Source: Helcococcus bovis
GTDB lineage: Bacteria; Bacillota; Clostridia; Tissierellales; Peptoniphilaceae
Length of the DNA stretch: 45,193 nt
Assembly: GCF_046035435.1 (NCBI RefSeq)
Contig: NZ_JBFNFH010000016.1
Reading direction: 5' to 3' (one strand)
Below, piece by piece: positions 8,075-16,765 of the stretch (positions are counted from its first letter, which is position 1; each line of letters opens with the position of its first letter). A program made the position numbers and the translations under genes. The notes under the pieces were generated by a model. It did no database searches and was not told the origin of the DNA. It saw only the letters and a list, made by a program, of their open reading frames with translations.

Positions 8075-8986
8075 TTACTCAAATTTTTTAATAATTCCTT
8101 TATACCATGTAGGTACAATTAAATCCAAAACTTCCAACCATTCCATCTGTTTTTCAATCATATAATAAGCCATATCTATCTCTTCTTGTCCATAATTTAA
8201 TGCCCAAGGAAGTTGAGATATCATCGCCTCTACAGAGTAAAATTTTAATATTTCAAAAAAATTTTTAGGAATATTATTACTAAAATAAGCGTTTATAAGT
8301 CCTGTTTCAAAATATGCATTTCCAAAAACATTCCATCTAAACGGTTTAAGATCATCATATGGATCGGCTATTGTTGATTTTTCAAAATCAATTATTCCAA
8401 TTTTATTATCATTAATAATCATATTACCTAAATGGAAATCACCATGAGAAAATTTTATTGGCCTATTTTCCATAAGGTGAATATTGTCCTTATAATATTT
8501 AATTAGCTTATCTAAATATTTTATCTTATATTTACAATTCAAAATATTGTTGATTTTAATTTCAGCTTTTACATCGTATCTGTCTTTCCATGAAATTTCA
8601 GGTCTTTTAATCTTAATTTGATGTAATTTTTTTAGTATTTTTCCAGCTTGTATGCCTAATTTATATGCTTCTTCATCACTTACCTTTTTTATATAGTCAA
8701 GACCTTCTTCCCCTGGTAAGTAGGTTAAAAGCATGTATACAGTCCCATCTTCTAAATATCCAAAATCAACAGCTTTTGTAGTATTTATATTAAGTTTTGA
8801 TACTTTTTTCAAGATATTAAATTGACGCTTTCTCTCCATGAAATAATCGGAACTAGTTAAACGCAGTATAAATTTTTCAGAATTTGATGATGTTAGAATG
8901 TATTTTTTATCTTTTGACCAACCTTTAAGAAGCTCTACAGAGGAAATAATATTATGTCTTAAATATAATTTTTCAATTTCTTTCAT
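8075..8986 (-). CDS. Aminoglycoside phosphotransferase (APH)-family small-molecule kinase
   Basis: A 303-residue kinase of the APH/choline-kinase fold. The Brenner motif HGDFHLGN places the catalytic Asp183 and metal ligand Asn188, and IIDFEKS carries the metal-binding Asp200. The N-lobe KFILRLT strand is at about 38-44. The start is the ATG eight bases after GGGAGG; an upstream in-frame TTG is only two bases from it and is rejected. The gene stands alone. Members include antibiotic kinases and metabolic kinases. Its chromosomal setting beside housekeeping genes favours a metabolic role, and I would not call it a resistance gene. Confidence 0.85.
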   Translation of the reverse strand: MKEIEKLYLRHNIISSVELLKGWSKDKKYILTSSNSEKFILRLTSSDYFMERKRQFNILKKVSKLNINTTKAVDFGYLEDGTVYMLLTYLPGEEGLDYIKKVSDEEAYKLGIQAGKILKKLHQIKIKRPEISWKDRYDVKAEIKINNILNCKYKIKYLDKLIKYYKDNIHLMENRPIKFSHGDFHLGNMIINDNKIGIIDFEKSTIADPYDDLKPFRWNVFGNAYFETGLINAYFSNNIPKNFFEILKFYSVEAMISQLPWALNYGQEEIDMAYYMIEKQMEWLEVLDLIVPTWYKGIIKKFE

Positions 8987-9112
8987 AATCAATTCCTCCC
9001 TTAAATAAATTTATATATACATTACCACAAATCAAAAAAATAATAAATAGTTTTTTATTGTATTATAAATTACTGAGTGATAAGATAATAATAAATTATA
9101 TAAGAGGTAAAT

Positions 9113-10006
9113 ATGAGACAATCAACAAATAAAATTTTAATGATTAAACCAGTAAACTTCAGCTTTAACAAAGAAACTGCAAAAGACAATTTGTATCAAA
9201 ATAAATCAAGTAAAAGCAATAATGAAATTCAAAATAAGGCTCTTGAAGAATTTTCAAATTTTACAAGCATACTAAAATCTAAAGGTGTTGATGTAATTAT
9301 TTTTGAAGATACAAATCATCCTTACACTCCTGATAGTATTTTCCCGAATAATTGGTTTTCAACACATAATGGCACATTATGCATTTATCCAATGTTTGCT
9401 GAAAATCGTAGAGAAGAAATTTTTAAATTCAAGGATAAATTAATTGATATATATAATCCTATGCAAATTTTTGATTTTTCAAAATACGCATATCAAAATT
9501 CAAAATTTCTTGAAGGAACAGGCGCGATAATTTTTGATAGAGTAAATAAACGTGCATTTTGTTCTCTCTCTAAAAGAGCTGATAAAGAATTATTTTTACA
9601 AATATGTAAATCACTTAATTATAATGGATTTACATTCAAATCATTTCATCTAGGTGGTGAAATTTATCATACTAATGTAATGATGAGTATCTGCAGTGAT
9701 TTCATTTTTGTTGCTAGTAAATTAATAGATGAGAATGATAGAGAAAATATAATTTCAGAATTATCAAAATATCATAAAATTATTGAATTAACTTCTGAAC
9801 AAATATTAAATTTTGCAGGAAATGTACTTGAACTTCAAGGAAATGAAGGTAAATTTATTGTAATGTCAAATTCAGCATATAATATTTTGAGCAGTGAACA
9901 AAAAGAAGTGATAGAATCTACACTTCCAATTGTTAAAGTAAACATTGAAACAATAGAAAAAATAGGTGGCGGATCTGCCAGATGCATGATGGGTGAAATA
10001 TTTTGA
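9113..10006 (+). CDS. ctlX: Citrulline-utilisation hydrolase CtlX (guanidino-modifying fold)
   Basis: A 297-residue enzyme of the amidinotransferase/arginine-deiminase superfamily. The conserved elements are PDSIFPNNW (73-81), GGEIYHTNVMMS with the catalytic His186, and a C-terminal GGGSARCM with the nucleophile Cys291. These match the CtlX group, which is linked to citrulline use. It is one of few plus-strand genes here, with an AAGAGGT ribosome binding site. No arginine-deiminase pathway genes (arcB, arcC) are next to it, so the partner steps must lie elsewhere. The broken CorA-like gene follows after 43 bases. The subfamily assignment is good; the exact substrate is inferred. Confidence 0.85.
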   Translation: MRQSTNKILMIKPVNFSFNKETAKDNLYQNKSSKSNNEIQNKALEEFSNFTSILKSKGVDVIIFEDTNHPYTPDSIFPNNWFSTHNGTLCIYPMFAENRREEIFKFKDKLIDIYNPMQIFDFSKYAYQNSKFLEGTGAIIFDRVNKRAFCSLSKRADKELFLQICKSLNYNGFTFKSFHLGGEIYHTNVMMSICSDFIFVASKLIDENDRENIISELSKYHKIIELTSEQILNFAGNVLELQGNEGKFIVMSNSAYNILSSEQKEVIESTLPIVKVNIETIEKIGGGSARCMMGEIF

Positions 10007-10049
10007 TAAAATACCTATAATCGATAATTAAAATATTTAAGAAAGAAAT

Positions 10050-10391
10050 ATGATAAACAAATATTCAATAATAGAAAAGAAAATTGAAAAATATAATGAA
10101 AATAGTAATTTTAAATGGATTGAAATGATTCATCCTAATAATCAAGAAATTGAAGAAATATACACAACTTACAATTTACCTAAAGATTATATCACGGATA
10201 TAACTGATAAATATAAGCTTCCTCGAACTGAAGGATTAGACGACGATAGTCCAAATTTGTTAATATTAAATTATCCTATAAAAATGAGCAATACCGAAAA
10301 TCATCCAAACGCATTTTGGTACTTGATACTAATTTCATTTAGATTGAGCTTCGCAATAATTTATTTATTAAAGAAAAACGACTATTTGTAA
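10050..10391 (+). pseudogene. Truncated CorA-like divalent-cation transporter, N-terminal fragment
   Basis: The 113 residues match the cytoplasmic N-terminal part of CorA-type Mg/Co transporters. FKWIEMIHPNNQEI (the W.....P...E opening), LPKDYITDITD, LPRTEGLDDDSPNLLILNYPI and SFAIIYLLKKNDYL follow the family order. The gene stops there, and the long helix and both membrane helices with the GMN pore motif are missing. They are not found downstream, where the sequence runs into a double-hairpin repeat and then the tail of a sulfatase. A deletion or insertion at the repeat is likely. No function is expected. Confidence 0.75.
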
Positions 10392-10409
10392 AAATAATTA
10401 ACTGACTAT

Positions 10410-10523
10410 AATGGAAACTTTTTACCTTTACTAATTCTTTAGATTCCATTATTTTTAATTTCTTACTTAATTTTCACTGCAAAAATGGAACCTTTTAGCT
10501 ATACAGCCTATTTAGGTTCCATT
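10410..10523. repeat. Double-hairpin GGAAC inverted-repeat element, copy 2
   Basis: Two successive hairpins fill the gap between the broken corA and the broken sulfatase. The first (10410-10450) has AATGGAA and TTCCATT ends. The second (10484-10523) has perfect nine-base arms AATGGAACC and GGTTCCATT. The arrangement is that of the element at 1801-1904 with diverged sequence. It may act as a terminator between the convergent genes or be a small mobile repeat. No coding sequence is visible within it. Confidence 0.5.
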
Positions 10524-10553
10524 AAAATTTTCTAAAATTTGAGCAAATTTCAA

Positions 10554-11654
10554 CTATGAAATTTCATCTAAAAATTCTTCATAATTTTCAATCCACTTTA
10601 CTTGTTCCCAATCTTTTTTAGGCAATTCAAGTTCATTTTTTTGAATCTTACCTGGAGTTGATCGACCATTTTAAATATATTTTTCTAACACCGATTTTAA
10701 TTTTTCTACAACTTCTGATTGTGAGTCAATTAAGTTTACATGTTCATTGTCAACGTCCATTCGATATAATTCAGATGGTTTAAATTCATTTAAATTTTGC
10801 CATTCACTTCCCCCATTTGATACAAAAGTTAATTTCCATTCATTATTTCGTATGGATAGTCCACCATTTCCACTACTATATACAATAAATTCTCTTACAG
10901 TATCTTTATTTCCTTTTAATACCTCTAAATTAGAATATGAGTCTTCCGCAGTATTATCTTCTAACTTATTTGACAGAATATATGATAATGTCCAAAAGAA
11001 GTCTGTATGCCTTATCAGTCCTTTTGATTCAGAACCTGATTTTATAATTCTAGGATAAGTTATAATATTTGGCTTAGTATTACCACCTTCCCAAATTTCT
11101 GCCTTTTTGCCTCTTAGTCCATTACTTGGATTATGTCCGATTGAAAGTAAGTAAGGGAAATTTGCTACTGCCGATGCTCCATTATCACTTGTAAATATTA
11201 TCATGGTATCATCAAATATATTTTTAGATTTTAAACTATCAACAATCTCTCCAACGTATCTATCAACCTGTAGGACAAAATCCCCATATATTCCAATGCC
11301 AGATTTTTTCAAATCTTTTTCACTTGGCAAAAGTGGTCCATGTACTAATGGAGTTGGATAGTAAATAAAAAAATGATTATCATGATTACTATATTCATCA
11401 ATCAAACTTAATACTTTTTCCTGCATTATATCCGGTGTCTTAACATGATCATAGTCTTCAGATGCAACACCAATTTGCCATTTTTGTTGATTTTCAGCAT
11501 TGTATCTACTTAAATTTAATTCTCCAGTAATTTTAGTAGGAATTGTTGTCACTCTATCATTCTCAACATACACATTCAGTTCTAATTTTGCTATTTTGAT
11601 TAAATGCTGAAACATCTCCTACTCCAAGATCATCATTAAATTTGGTTTTTTCAT
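10554..11654 (-). pseudogene. Decayed sulfatase (arylsulfatase family), catalytic segment lost
   Basis: Remains of a cytoplasmic sulfatase with several lesions. After a good ribosome binding site (AAAGGGG) the start reads MKKPNL, then the frame breaks and DDLGVGDVSAFNQNSKIRT appears in another frame. The segment that should hold the C-x-P-S-R formylglycine site is absent. The reading frame 11615-10671 keeps the C-terminal part: IIFTSDNGA (metal site), GLRGKKAEIWEGG and ELYRMDVDNEHVNL. A TAA at 10673-10671 interrupts it, yet the same frame continues with NGRSTPGKIQKNELELP to a natural stop at 10554, adding 38 residues. No sulfatase-maturing radical SAM enzyme is nearby. It cannot be active. 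Confidence 0.88.
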
Positions 11655-11684
11655 ATAATCCCCTTTAGTTAATAGACAAATATG

Positions 11685-11864
11685 TTATTTATTTTTTCCA
11701 AATATTTCCTTAAATAACCACATTATCAACAGTACAATTAAACCAAACCATGCAATTTTTAATGTAACACTTACAAAAAATTTCATGATAGTTAATAACA
11801 CATATAAAACAACCAATATAGCAATAAATCCACCCAAACATCCTATTTTATTCTTTTGTTCCAT
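11685..11864 (-). CDS. Small two-helix membrane protein
   Basis: A 59-residue protein with a good AAAGGAG ribosome binding site nine bases before the ATG. It starts MEQKNKIGCLGG and has two hydrophobic stretches, at about 10-29 and 36-51, ending in a basic tail FKEIFGKNK. It lies between the broken sulfatase and the broken amidase on the same strand. I do not recognise a family. The ribosome binding site and clean helix pattern argue that it is real. Confidence 0.6.
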   Translation of the reverse strand: MEQKNKIGCLGGFIAILVVLYVLLTIMKFFVSVTLKIAWFGLIVLLIMWLFKEIFGKNK

Positions 11865-11895
11865 AATTATTCTCCTTTAATTCAATATAAAATAA

Positions 11896-13855
11896 TTACT
11901 TTATAGATTTATTATATATTTTTTTAGCAATCAAGGCAATAATTGCAAATTCAATAATATAAATATAAGTTTTAACTCCAGAGTCTGATGTGTTAGGATT
12001 TATAATTTTTGAGTTTTCATTGTTAATTTTACCTAAATTATTTTCAGTAACTGTAATTATCTTTTTATTAATATTTTTATTTTTTTCTTCATCATCAACA
12101 ATATTTTTTTGCAATACATCATTACTACTATGTATATCATTTTTATCAGATTTTTTATCAGAATGAGAACTGTTTGAATCTTCTAATTTTACTTTTGAGC
12201 CTTCTTTTTCCATGATACTAGCACTTTCATCTTCCAAAATTTGATCAATTTTTTGTCTTTCTTTTAATTCAACTTTTCTGTCTTCTCCATATTTTTTATA
12301 CTCTTCAAAATCTTGATATAAATAAAATTTATTGTTATTTTCAAATAATTCAGCCATTTCTAATATAATATTATCATTTAATCTGTTAGCAGAAATCAAT
12401 ACACCTAATGGCATATTATCTTTTGTTAGATGAGTAGGAATGCTTATACTTGGTGTATCCGTTACATTTGATAATTGCGTAAATGGTGTTATCGTCCAAG
12501 CAGGTAACCATTGATCATAAATTAGTTGTAGCGCTTCCTCTTTACTTAAATCGGACATATCCTTCATCTTATCTTTTAATTTTTCAGGAATATGATGTAG
12601 TAGGTGTTATAAATGCTTGGTATTTTTCATAAAAATTGTCCATTTTATCTCTAAAATTTTTTAAATCATTTTTTGCATTTTTCATATCAACTGGTGATAA
12701 TTTTTTTCCTAATTGATATAATCCCCAGTTTAATAATTCTACATCATTTTTAGACATGTCTTTCTTAAATTTTTGATTAAAGAAATAATTTGAAATTCCC
12801 CCAGCCTTGCTTGCATTAATGTAATAATCCATCATCATCTGTTTACCATCAATTGGATATTCAACCTCTTCTAAAGTATATCCTTTTGATTTTAAGAAAT
12901 TTACAGCATCGTTTACCGCCGATATCGCTTCATCGCTTATTGGTGTACCTGCAGGTGTTTTTGTAGTATATGCAATAATTTTACTTTTATCTAAATGTAA
13001 ATCATTGGCTTTTATTTTACCGCCTAAAGCATTTGCAATACCTGTAACATCTTCCATCTTCTCAGCTAAAATATAATTTTCAGTAGTAAATGAAGAAGAT
13101 TTTAATTGGGTGTTTGGATTAACAACACCACTTGATGGAAAATATCCAATAAGACCACTAAATGAAGCAGGTATACGAATAGATCCACCAGCATCATTAG
13201 CTGTTGCAACTGGACTTTGCCCAATTGCTACTCCCGAAGCTGATCCTCCTGATGATCCTCCAGGATTTTTTTCAGTATTCCATGGATTTTTAGTAGAGCC
13301 AAACAGATTTGAATTTGTAACATTAATTAATCCCATTTGTGGAATTGTTGTTTGAGCAATAGGTATAAATCCTAAATCAGTATACGTTTTAACCAATCCA
13401 TTATCTTTATTTGAAATATTGTCCTTCATAAATTCTAGCCCGTAAGAATTCATACCATTTTCAAGTTCAAATGTTAGTCCTTTTATAAGTATTGGAACAC
13501 CAAAAAATGGCTTATCTTTATTTTCAGTGTTTTCAGCATCAGCATATGCCCTATCTTTAAGTGCTTGATTAATAGTTTTTCCATCTTGTTTTATTATATT
13601 ATTTAAGACAGGATCAGTTTCTTCAATAACTTCATAAGCCAAATCAACTAATTGCTTTGCAGTAACTTTTCCGTCTTTAACCAATTTAGCCATTTGAGTA
13701 GCAGAAAGTTTTTTATAAGCTTCTTTATCTAAAACGAATTTACTGCTATTTTTTACATTTGCATCACTTGCAATTACAACTGTTGTACTTACCAATAGTA
13801 CGGATAAAATAATTGCACTATATTTTAATAAAATATTTTTTATTTTTTTATACAT
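11896..13855 (-). pseudogene. Frameshifted cell-wall-anchored amidase (amidase signature family)
   Basis: A secreted amidase split by a one-base frameshift near 12585-12595. The start at 13855 follows AAAGGAG and begins a signal peptide (MYKKIKNILLKYSAIILSVL). The amidase-signature Lys-Ser-Ser triad is visible: PILIKGL, GGSSGGSAS and AGGSIRIPAS. The first frame runs to ITPTTSYS and a TGA at 12584. The other frame continues PEKLKDKMKDMSDLS, then the domain's C-terminal part SNVTDTPSISIPTHLT, a charged serine/lysine-rich spacer, and a sorting signal NPNTSDSG followed by a hydrophobic helix and KKIYNKSIK. An intact gene would encode about 650 residues displayed on the wall. The lesion is either a true frameshift or an indel error. 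Confidence 0.85.
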
Positions 13856-13929
13856 AATTACTCCTTTATATTTTATATAAAAAATTATAAACAAAATATA
13901 AATACATTTATGTGATTTCAAATATATAA

Positions 13930-13958
13930 TTGACAAATGTCATTACCGAATATAGACT
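13930..13958 (+). promoter_or_regulatory. Promoter of the ECF S-component gene with overlapping palindrome
   Basis: A perfect -35 box TTGACA (13930-13935) is followed after 17 bases by a weak -10 TAGACT (13953-13958). A perfect 12-base palindrome TGACAAATGTCA (13931-13942) overlaps the -35 box, a typical repressor position. The gene start at 13989 has an AAGGAG ribosome binding site. Confidence 0.5.
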
Positions 13959-13988
13959 TATAGATATTGAATTCATAAGGAGAAATAG

Positions 13989-14564
13989 ATGAATAATAAA
14001 ATTTTAAAATTAACACAAACAGCTATTTTAGCTGCATTATGCTTTATTGCATTTAAATTTTTACAAATTAAAGTTCCTGTTCCTGGAGGAGCTGATTTTA
14101 CATCATTCCACTTTGGTAATGTATTTTTAGTTTTAGCTGCTTTACTTTTAGGTGGGTTTTATGGAGGATTAGCTGGAGCAATTGGAATGACAATTGGAGA
14201 TTTGTTGGATCCTGTGTATATTTTAGTTGCACCAAAAACATTTTTATTGAAATTATGTATAGGATTAATTGTTGGATTTATTGCACATAACTTAAAACAT
14301 ATTAATAAAAGTAATGATAAAAAATATATTTTAAAATGGACTATAATAGCTTCTATTTGTGGTATGGGATTCAATGTTATTGCTGACCCGCTAGTAGGAT
14401 ATTTTTACAAACTATATCTATTAGGACAACCTCAAAATATTGCAAAAGCTTTGGCTAAAATTTCAGCTGGTGTTACATTGTTTAACTCTGTATTGGCAGT
14501 AATTTTTGCAACAGTATTTTATATGGCGGTAAGACCTATTTTAATTAAAAATAATTTAATATAA
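13989..14564 (+). CDS. ECF transporter S component (vitamin/cofactor precursor binding)
   Basis: A 191-residue membrane protein that captures a vitamin-like substrate and works with a shared EcfT and EcfA module encoded elsewhere. It begins with a short basic end and a helix (ILKLTQTAILAALCFIAF) and continues with about five or six helices. Features of one S-component group are FTSFHFGNVFLVLAALLLGG and GGLAGAIGMTIGDLLDP at about 38-75. No ecfA or ecfT gene is adjacent, as is usual for group II ECF systems. The substrate cannot be named from the sequence, and no riboswitch is visible upstream. Confidence 0.85.
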   Translation: MNNKILKLTQTAILAALCFIAFKFLQIKVPVPGGADFTSFHFGNVFLVLAALLLGGFYGGLAGAIGMTIGDLLDPVYILVAPKTFLLKLCIGLIVGFIAHNLKHINKSNDKKYILKWTIIASICGMGFNVIADPLVGYFYKLYLLGQPQNIAKALAKISAGVTLFNSVLAVIFATVFYMAVRPILIKNNLI

Positions 14565-14570
14565 ACAGTT

Positions 14571-14622
14571 AAAAAGGCTGTTGCAAATAACTAAAAATGT
14601 TATTTGCAACAGCCACTTTTTT
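14571..14622. terminator. Bidirectional terminator between ECF S component and APC permease
   Basis: A perfect 16-base-pair stem, GGCTGTTGCAAATAAC and its complement, with a 7-base loop spans 14576-14614. It is flanked by A5 on the left and T6 on the right, so it can terminate both convergent transcripts. Confidence 0.92.
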
Positions 14623-14640
14623 CTTATTTTTATTTATATT

Positions 14641-16017
14641 CTATTTTTTACTTTTGTTATAAATTGATGTAATTATTGGTAAAACTACAAATCCTATAAT
14701 CATTGAAGCTATAGCCAAGTAATTTGGTGATTTTAATCCAGCTTCTGAAGTAAGTGTGAATTTACCAACCCAATCAAATTTCAATAATAAAATTATTGTT
14801 AATACTAATGATATTAAAGGAATTATAACATCTGTAACAAAATTTTTCTTTGCAGTTTTTATAACTTCTTGTTTATTTTTTCCGTAGAAGAACATAATTA
14901 TAGCTATTGGAACTAATACAAATTGAGCAAATCTTGCTATTGAGCTTATAATCATAATTGAACCCATATTATAATCAAATGCAATTGGTAATAATATTGC
15001 TATTACCGCTGTTATAACTGTAGCATAAATTGGAAAACCACTCTTTGTTCTTTTTGCAAATATAACTGGAACTTGACCTTGTTTTGACATTGATTCTAAT
15101 ATTCTTGGTGTATGGAATGAAGCTGCAACGTTAATACCAAACATTGAAACTAATGATCCATATAATATAATATTCTTTATAATCGGATTATCAAACACTG
15201 ATAATAATGCAACTACTTCTTTTGACTTTACTAATTCAACTGGATTTATCATCATTGTTACTAATACGATACCAATATAAATAAATGCAATTATGCCCAT
15301 TCCTAGTGGAATTGCTATTGGAAGATTTTTTTCTGGATTTTCCATATCATCAGATCCCGATGCAACTGATTCAAATCCTGTAAATGCATAAAATGCAGCA
15401 ATTATCGCAACTACATATGCTGAAAGGTCCATCTTTGAAACTACATCTTTTGTTACATCATTAATATGTGAATAATTATTTGTACCTGTAAATACAACTA
15501 TTAATACACCTGAAATAATTACTGTAACTAAAACCAATAATTTACCTACAGTTGATATATTACTTACAAATTCTATAAATCTTGTTCCTAATAAATTTAT
15601 AATAACTAAAACTATCATTAATACAACGAAACCAAGTGTTATATTTGTAAAGCTTGCACTATCAAGATTAAAAATTCTTAATACGGATTTTACTACACCT
15701 GTTGCCATAACTCCCCATGCAATTGCTGCAGAGAAATATCTCGTAACCCCTACATATAATCCTGTACCGTCACCAAATGCTGCCTTTGTATATGCGTAAG
15801 CTGCCCCACCTTTAGAAACATATTTAGCTGCTGAAGCAAATGTAACAGCTAAAACTGTTGCAAATACTGCTGAAATTAAATATATATATGGAGCATATTG
15901 TCCTGACATTTTTACAACTTCACCAGGTGATAAGAAAATACCAGCCCCAATAATAGAGTTAATTGTTAACAATACAATCGACCAAAATCCAAATTTTTTT
16001 ACATTTTCACTATTCAT
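14641..16017 (-). CDS. APC-superfamily amino-acid permease
   Basis: A 458-residue, about twelve-helix transporter of the amino acid-polyamine-organocation type. The substrate-site motif GAGIF (24-28) interrupts helix 1, and further family features are FYAFTGFESVASGSDDMENP in helix 6 and the following loop. It is the last gene of a three-gene operon with a cysteine desulfidase and a class I glutamine-amidotransferase-like hydrolase, 11 bases after the latter, with a strong AAAGGAG ribosome binding site. The context suggests import of an amino acid or small gamma-glutamyl compound, or amino-acid exchange. The substrate is not readable from the sequence. Confidence 0.88.
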   Translation of the reverse strand: MNSENVKKFGFWSIVLLTINSIIGAGIFLSPGEVVKMSGQYAPYIYLISAVFATVLAVTFASAAKYVSKGGAAYAYTKAAFGDGTGLYVGVTRYFSAAIAWGVMATGVVKSVLRIFNLDSASFTNITLGFVVLMIVLVIINLLGTRFIEFVSNISTVGKLLVLVTVIISGVLIVVFTGTNNYSHINDVTKDVVSKMDLSAYVVAIIAAFYAFTGFESVASGSDDMENPEKNLPIAIPLGMGIIAFIYIGIVLVTMMINPVELVKSKEVVALLSVFDNPIIKNIILYGSLVSMFGINVAASFHTPRILESMSKQGQVPVIFAKRTKSGFPIYATVITAVIAILLPIAFDYNMGSIMIISSIARFAQFVLVPIAIIMFFYGKNKQEVIKTAKKNFVTDVIIPLISLVLTIILLLKFDWVGKFTLTSEAGLKSPNYLAIASMIIGFVVLPIITSIYNKSKK

Positions 16018-16028
16018 ATATTTCTCCT

Positions 16029-16757
16029 TTACTTTTTAGTATTTTCAATTAAATTTTTAAATAGTAAATTCATTGATTCTTCAACTCTATGAAGCATTTC
16101 TGGATGCCATTGAACTCCAATCATAAAAGAATAATTTTTACTTTCAAAAGCTTCTACTACACCATCTTTACTTTTTGCTGAGACCTTAAATTCATCTGCT
16201 ACTTTATCTACTATTTGATGGTGGAATGAATTTACCATCATACTGTCTTTTTCAAAAAATTTATGTAATTTTGTACCTTTTTCGATATTTACAGTATGAG
16301 TTAATAATGTAGGATTCCCTACTTGATTATGTTTTATGTAAACATCTTTATTTAAGGATAAATCTTGATATAATGTACCGCCGTGATATACATTTAATAT
16401 TTGATATCCTCTACAAATACCTAAAATAGGAATATTTCTTTCTTTAGCATATTTTATTAATTTATAGTCAAATTTATCTCTTTCTAAAAGTGTTTGTCCA
16501 ATTTTTTGATGAGGTTCTTGCCCATATAATGTTGGTGTGACATCATGTCCACCGCTTAAAATAAGTGCATCTATATTTTCAACATGTTGTCTTATAACTT
16601 CATCATCACTGTTCATTGGAATAATATATGGTATTCCGCCATTTTTTATTACAGATTCACAATAATCTTCATTTACATAGGATCTTCTATAACCTTCAAA
16701 TCCTCCTGCACTTTCAATTATTATTGAACCTGAAATCCCAATTACTGGTCTTTTCAT
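16029..16757 (-). CDS. Gamma-glutamyl hydrolase, class I glutamine-amidotransferase-like (PuuD type)
   Basis: A 242-residue cytoplasmic enzyme of the peptidase C26 group, which cleaves gamma-glutamyl bonds (PuuD removes glutamate from gamma-glutamyl-GABA). The catalytic triad is visible: nucleophile Cys115 in ILGICRGYQ, and His218 and Glu220 in QWHPE. The SGGHDVTPTLYG block at 68-79 is typical. The start is the second of two adjacent Met codons, because the first is only one base from the GGAGG. It is flanked by an L-cysteine desulfidase gene (8 bases upstream) and an APC permease. That suggests the real substrate may be a gamma-glutamyl-cysteine compound such as glutathione; this is inference. 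Confidence 0.88.
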   Translation of the reverse strand: MKRPVIGISGSIIIESAGGFEGYRRSYVNEDYCESVIKNGGIPYIIPMNSDDEVIRQHVENIDALILSGGHDVTPTLYGQEPHQKIGQTLLERDKFDYKLIKYAKERNIPILGICRGYQILNVYHGGTLYQDLSLNKDVYIKHNQVGNPTLLTHTVNIEKGTKLHKFFEKDSMMVNSFHHQIVDKVADEFKVSAKSKDGVVEAFESKNYSFMIGVQWHPEMLHRVEESMNLLFKNLIENTKK

Positions 16758-16765
16758 CATTCCTC

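Noticed and set aside
8075..8986. Aminoglycoside resistance gene
   Set aside because: Only the general kinase motifs match. No mobile context is seen, so a resistance label is not supported.
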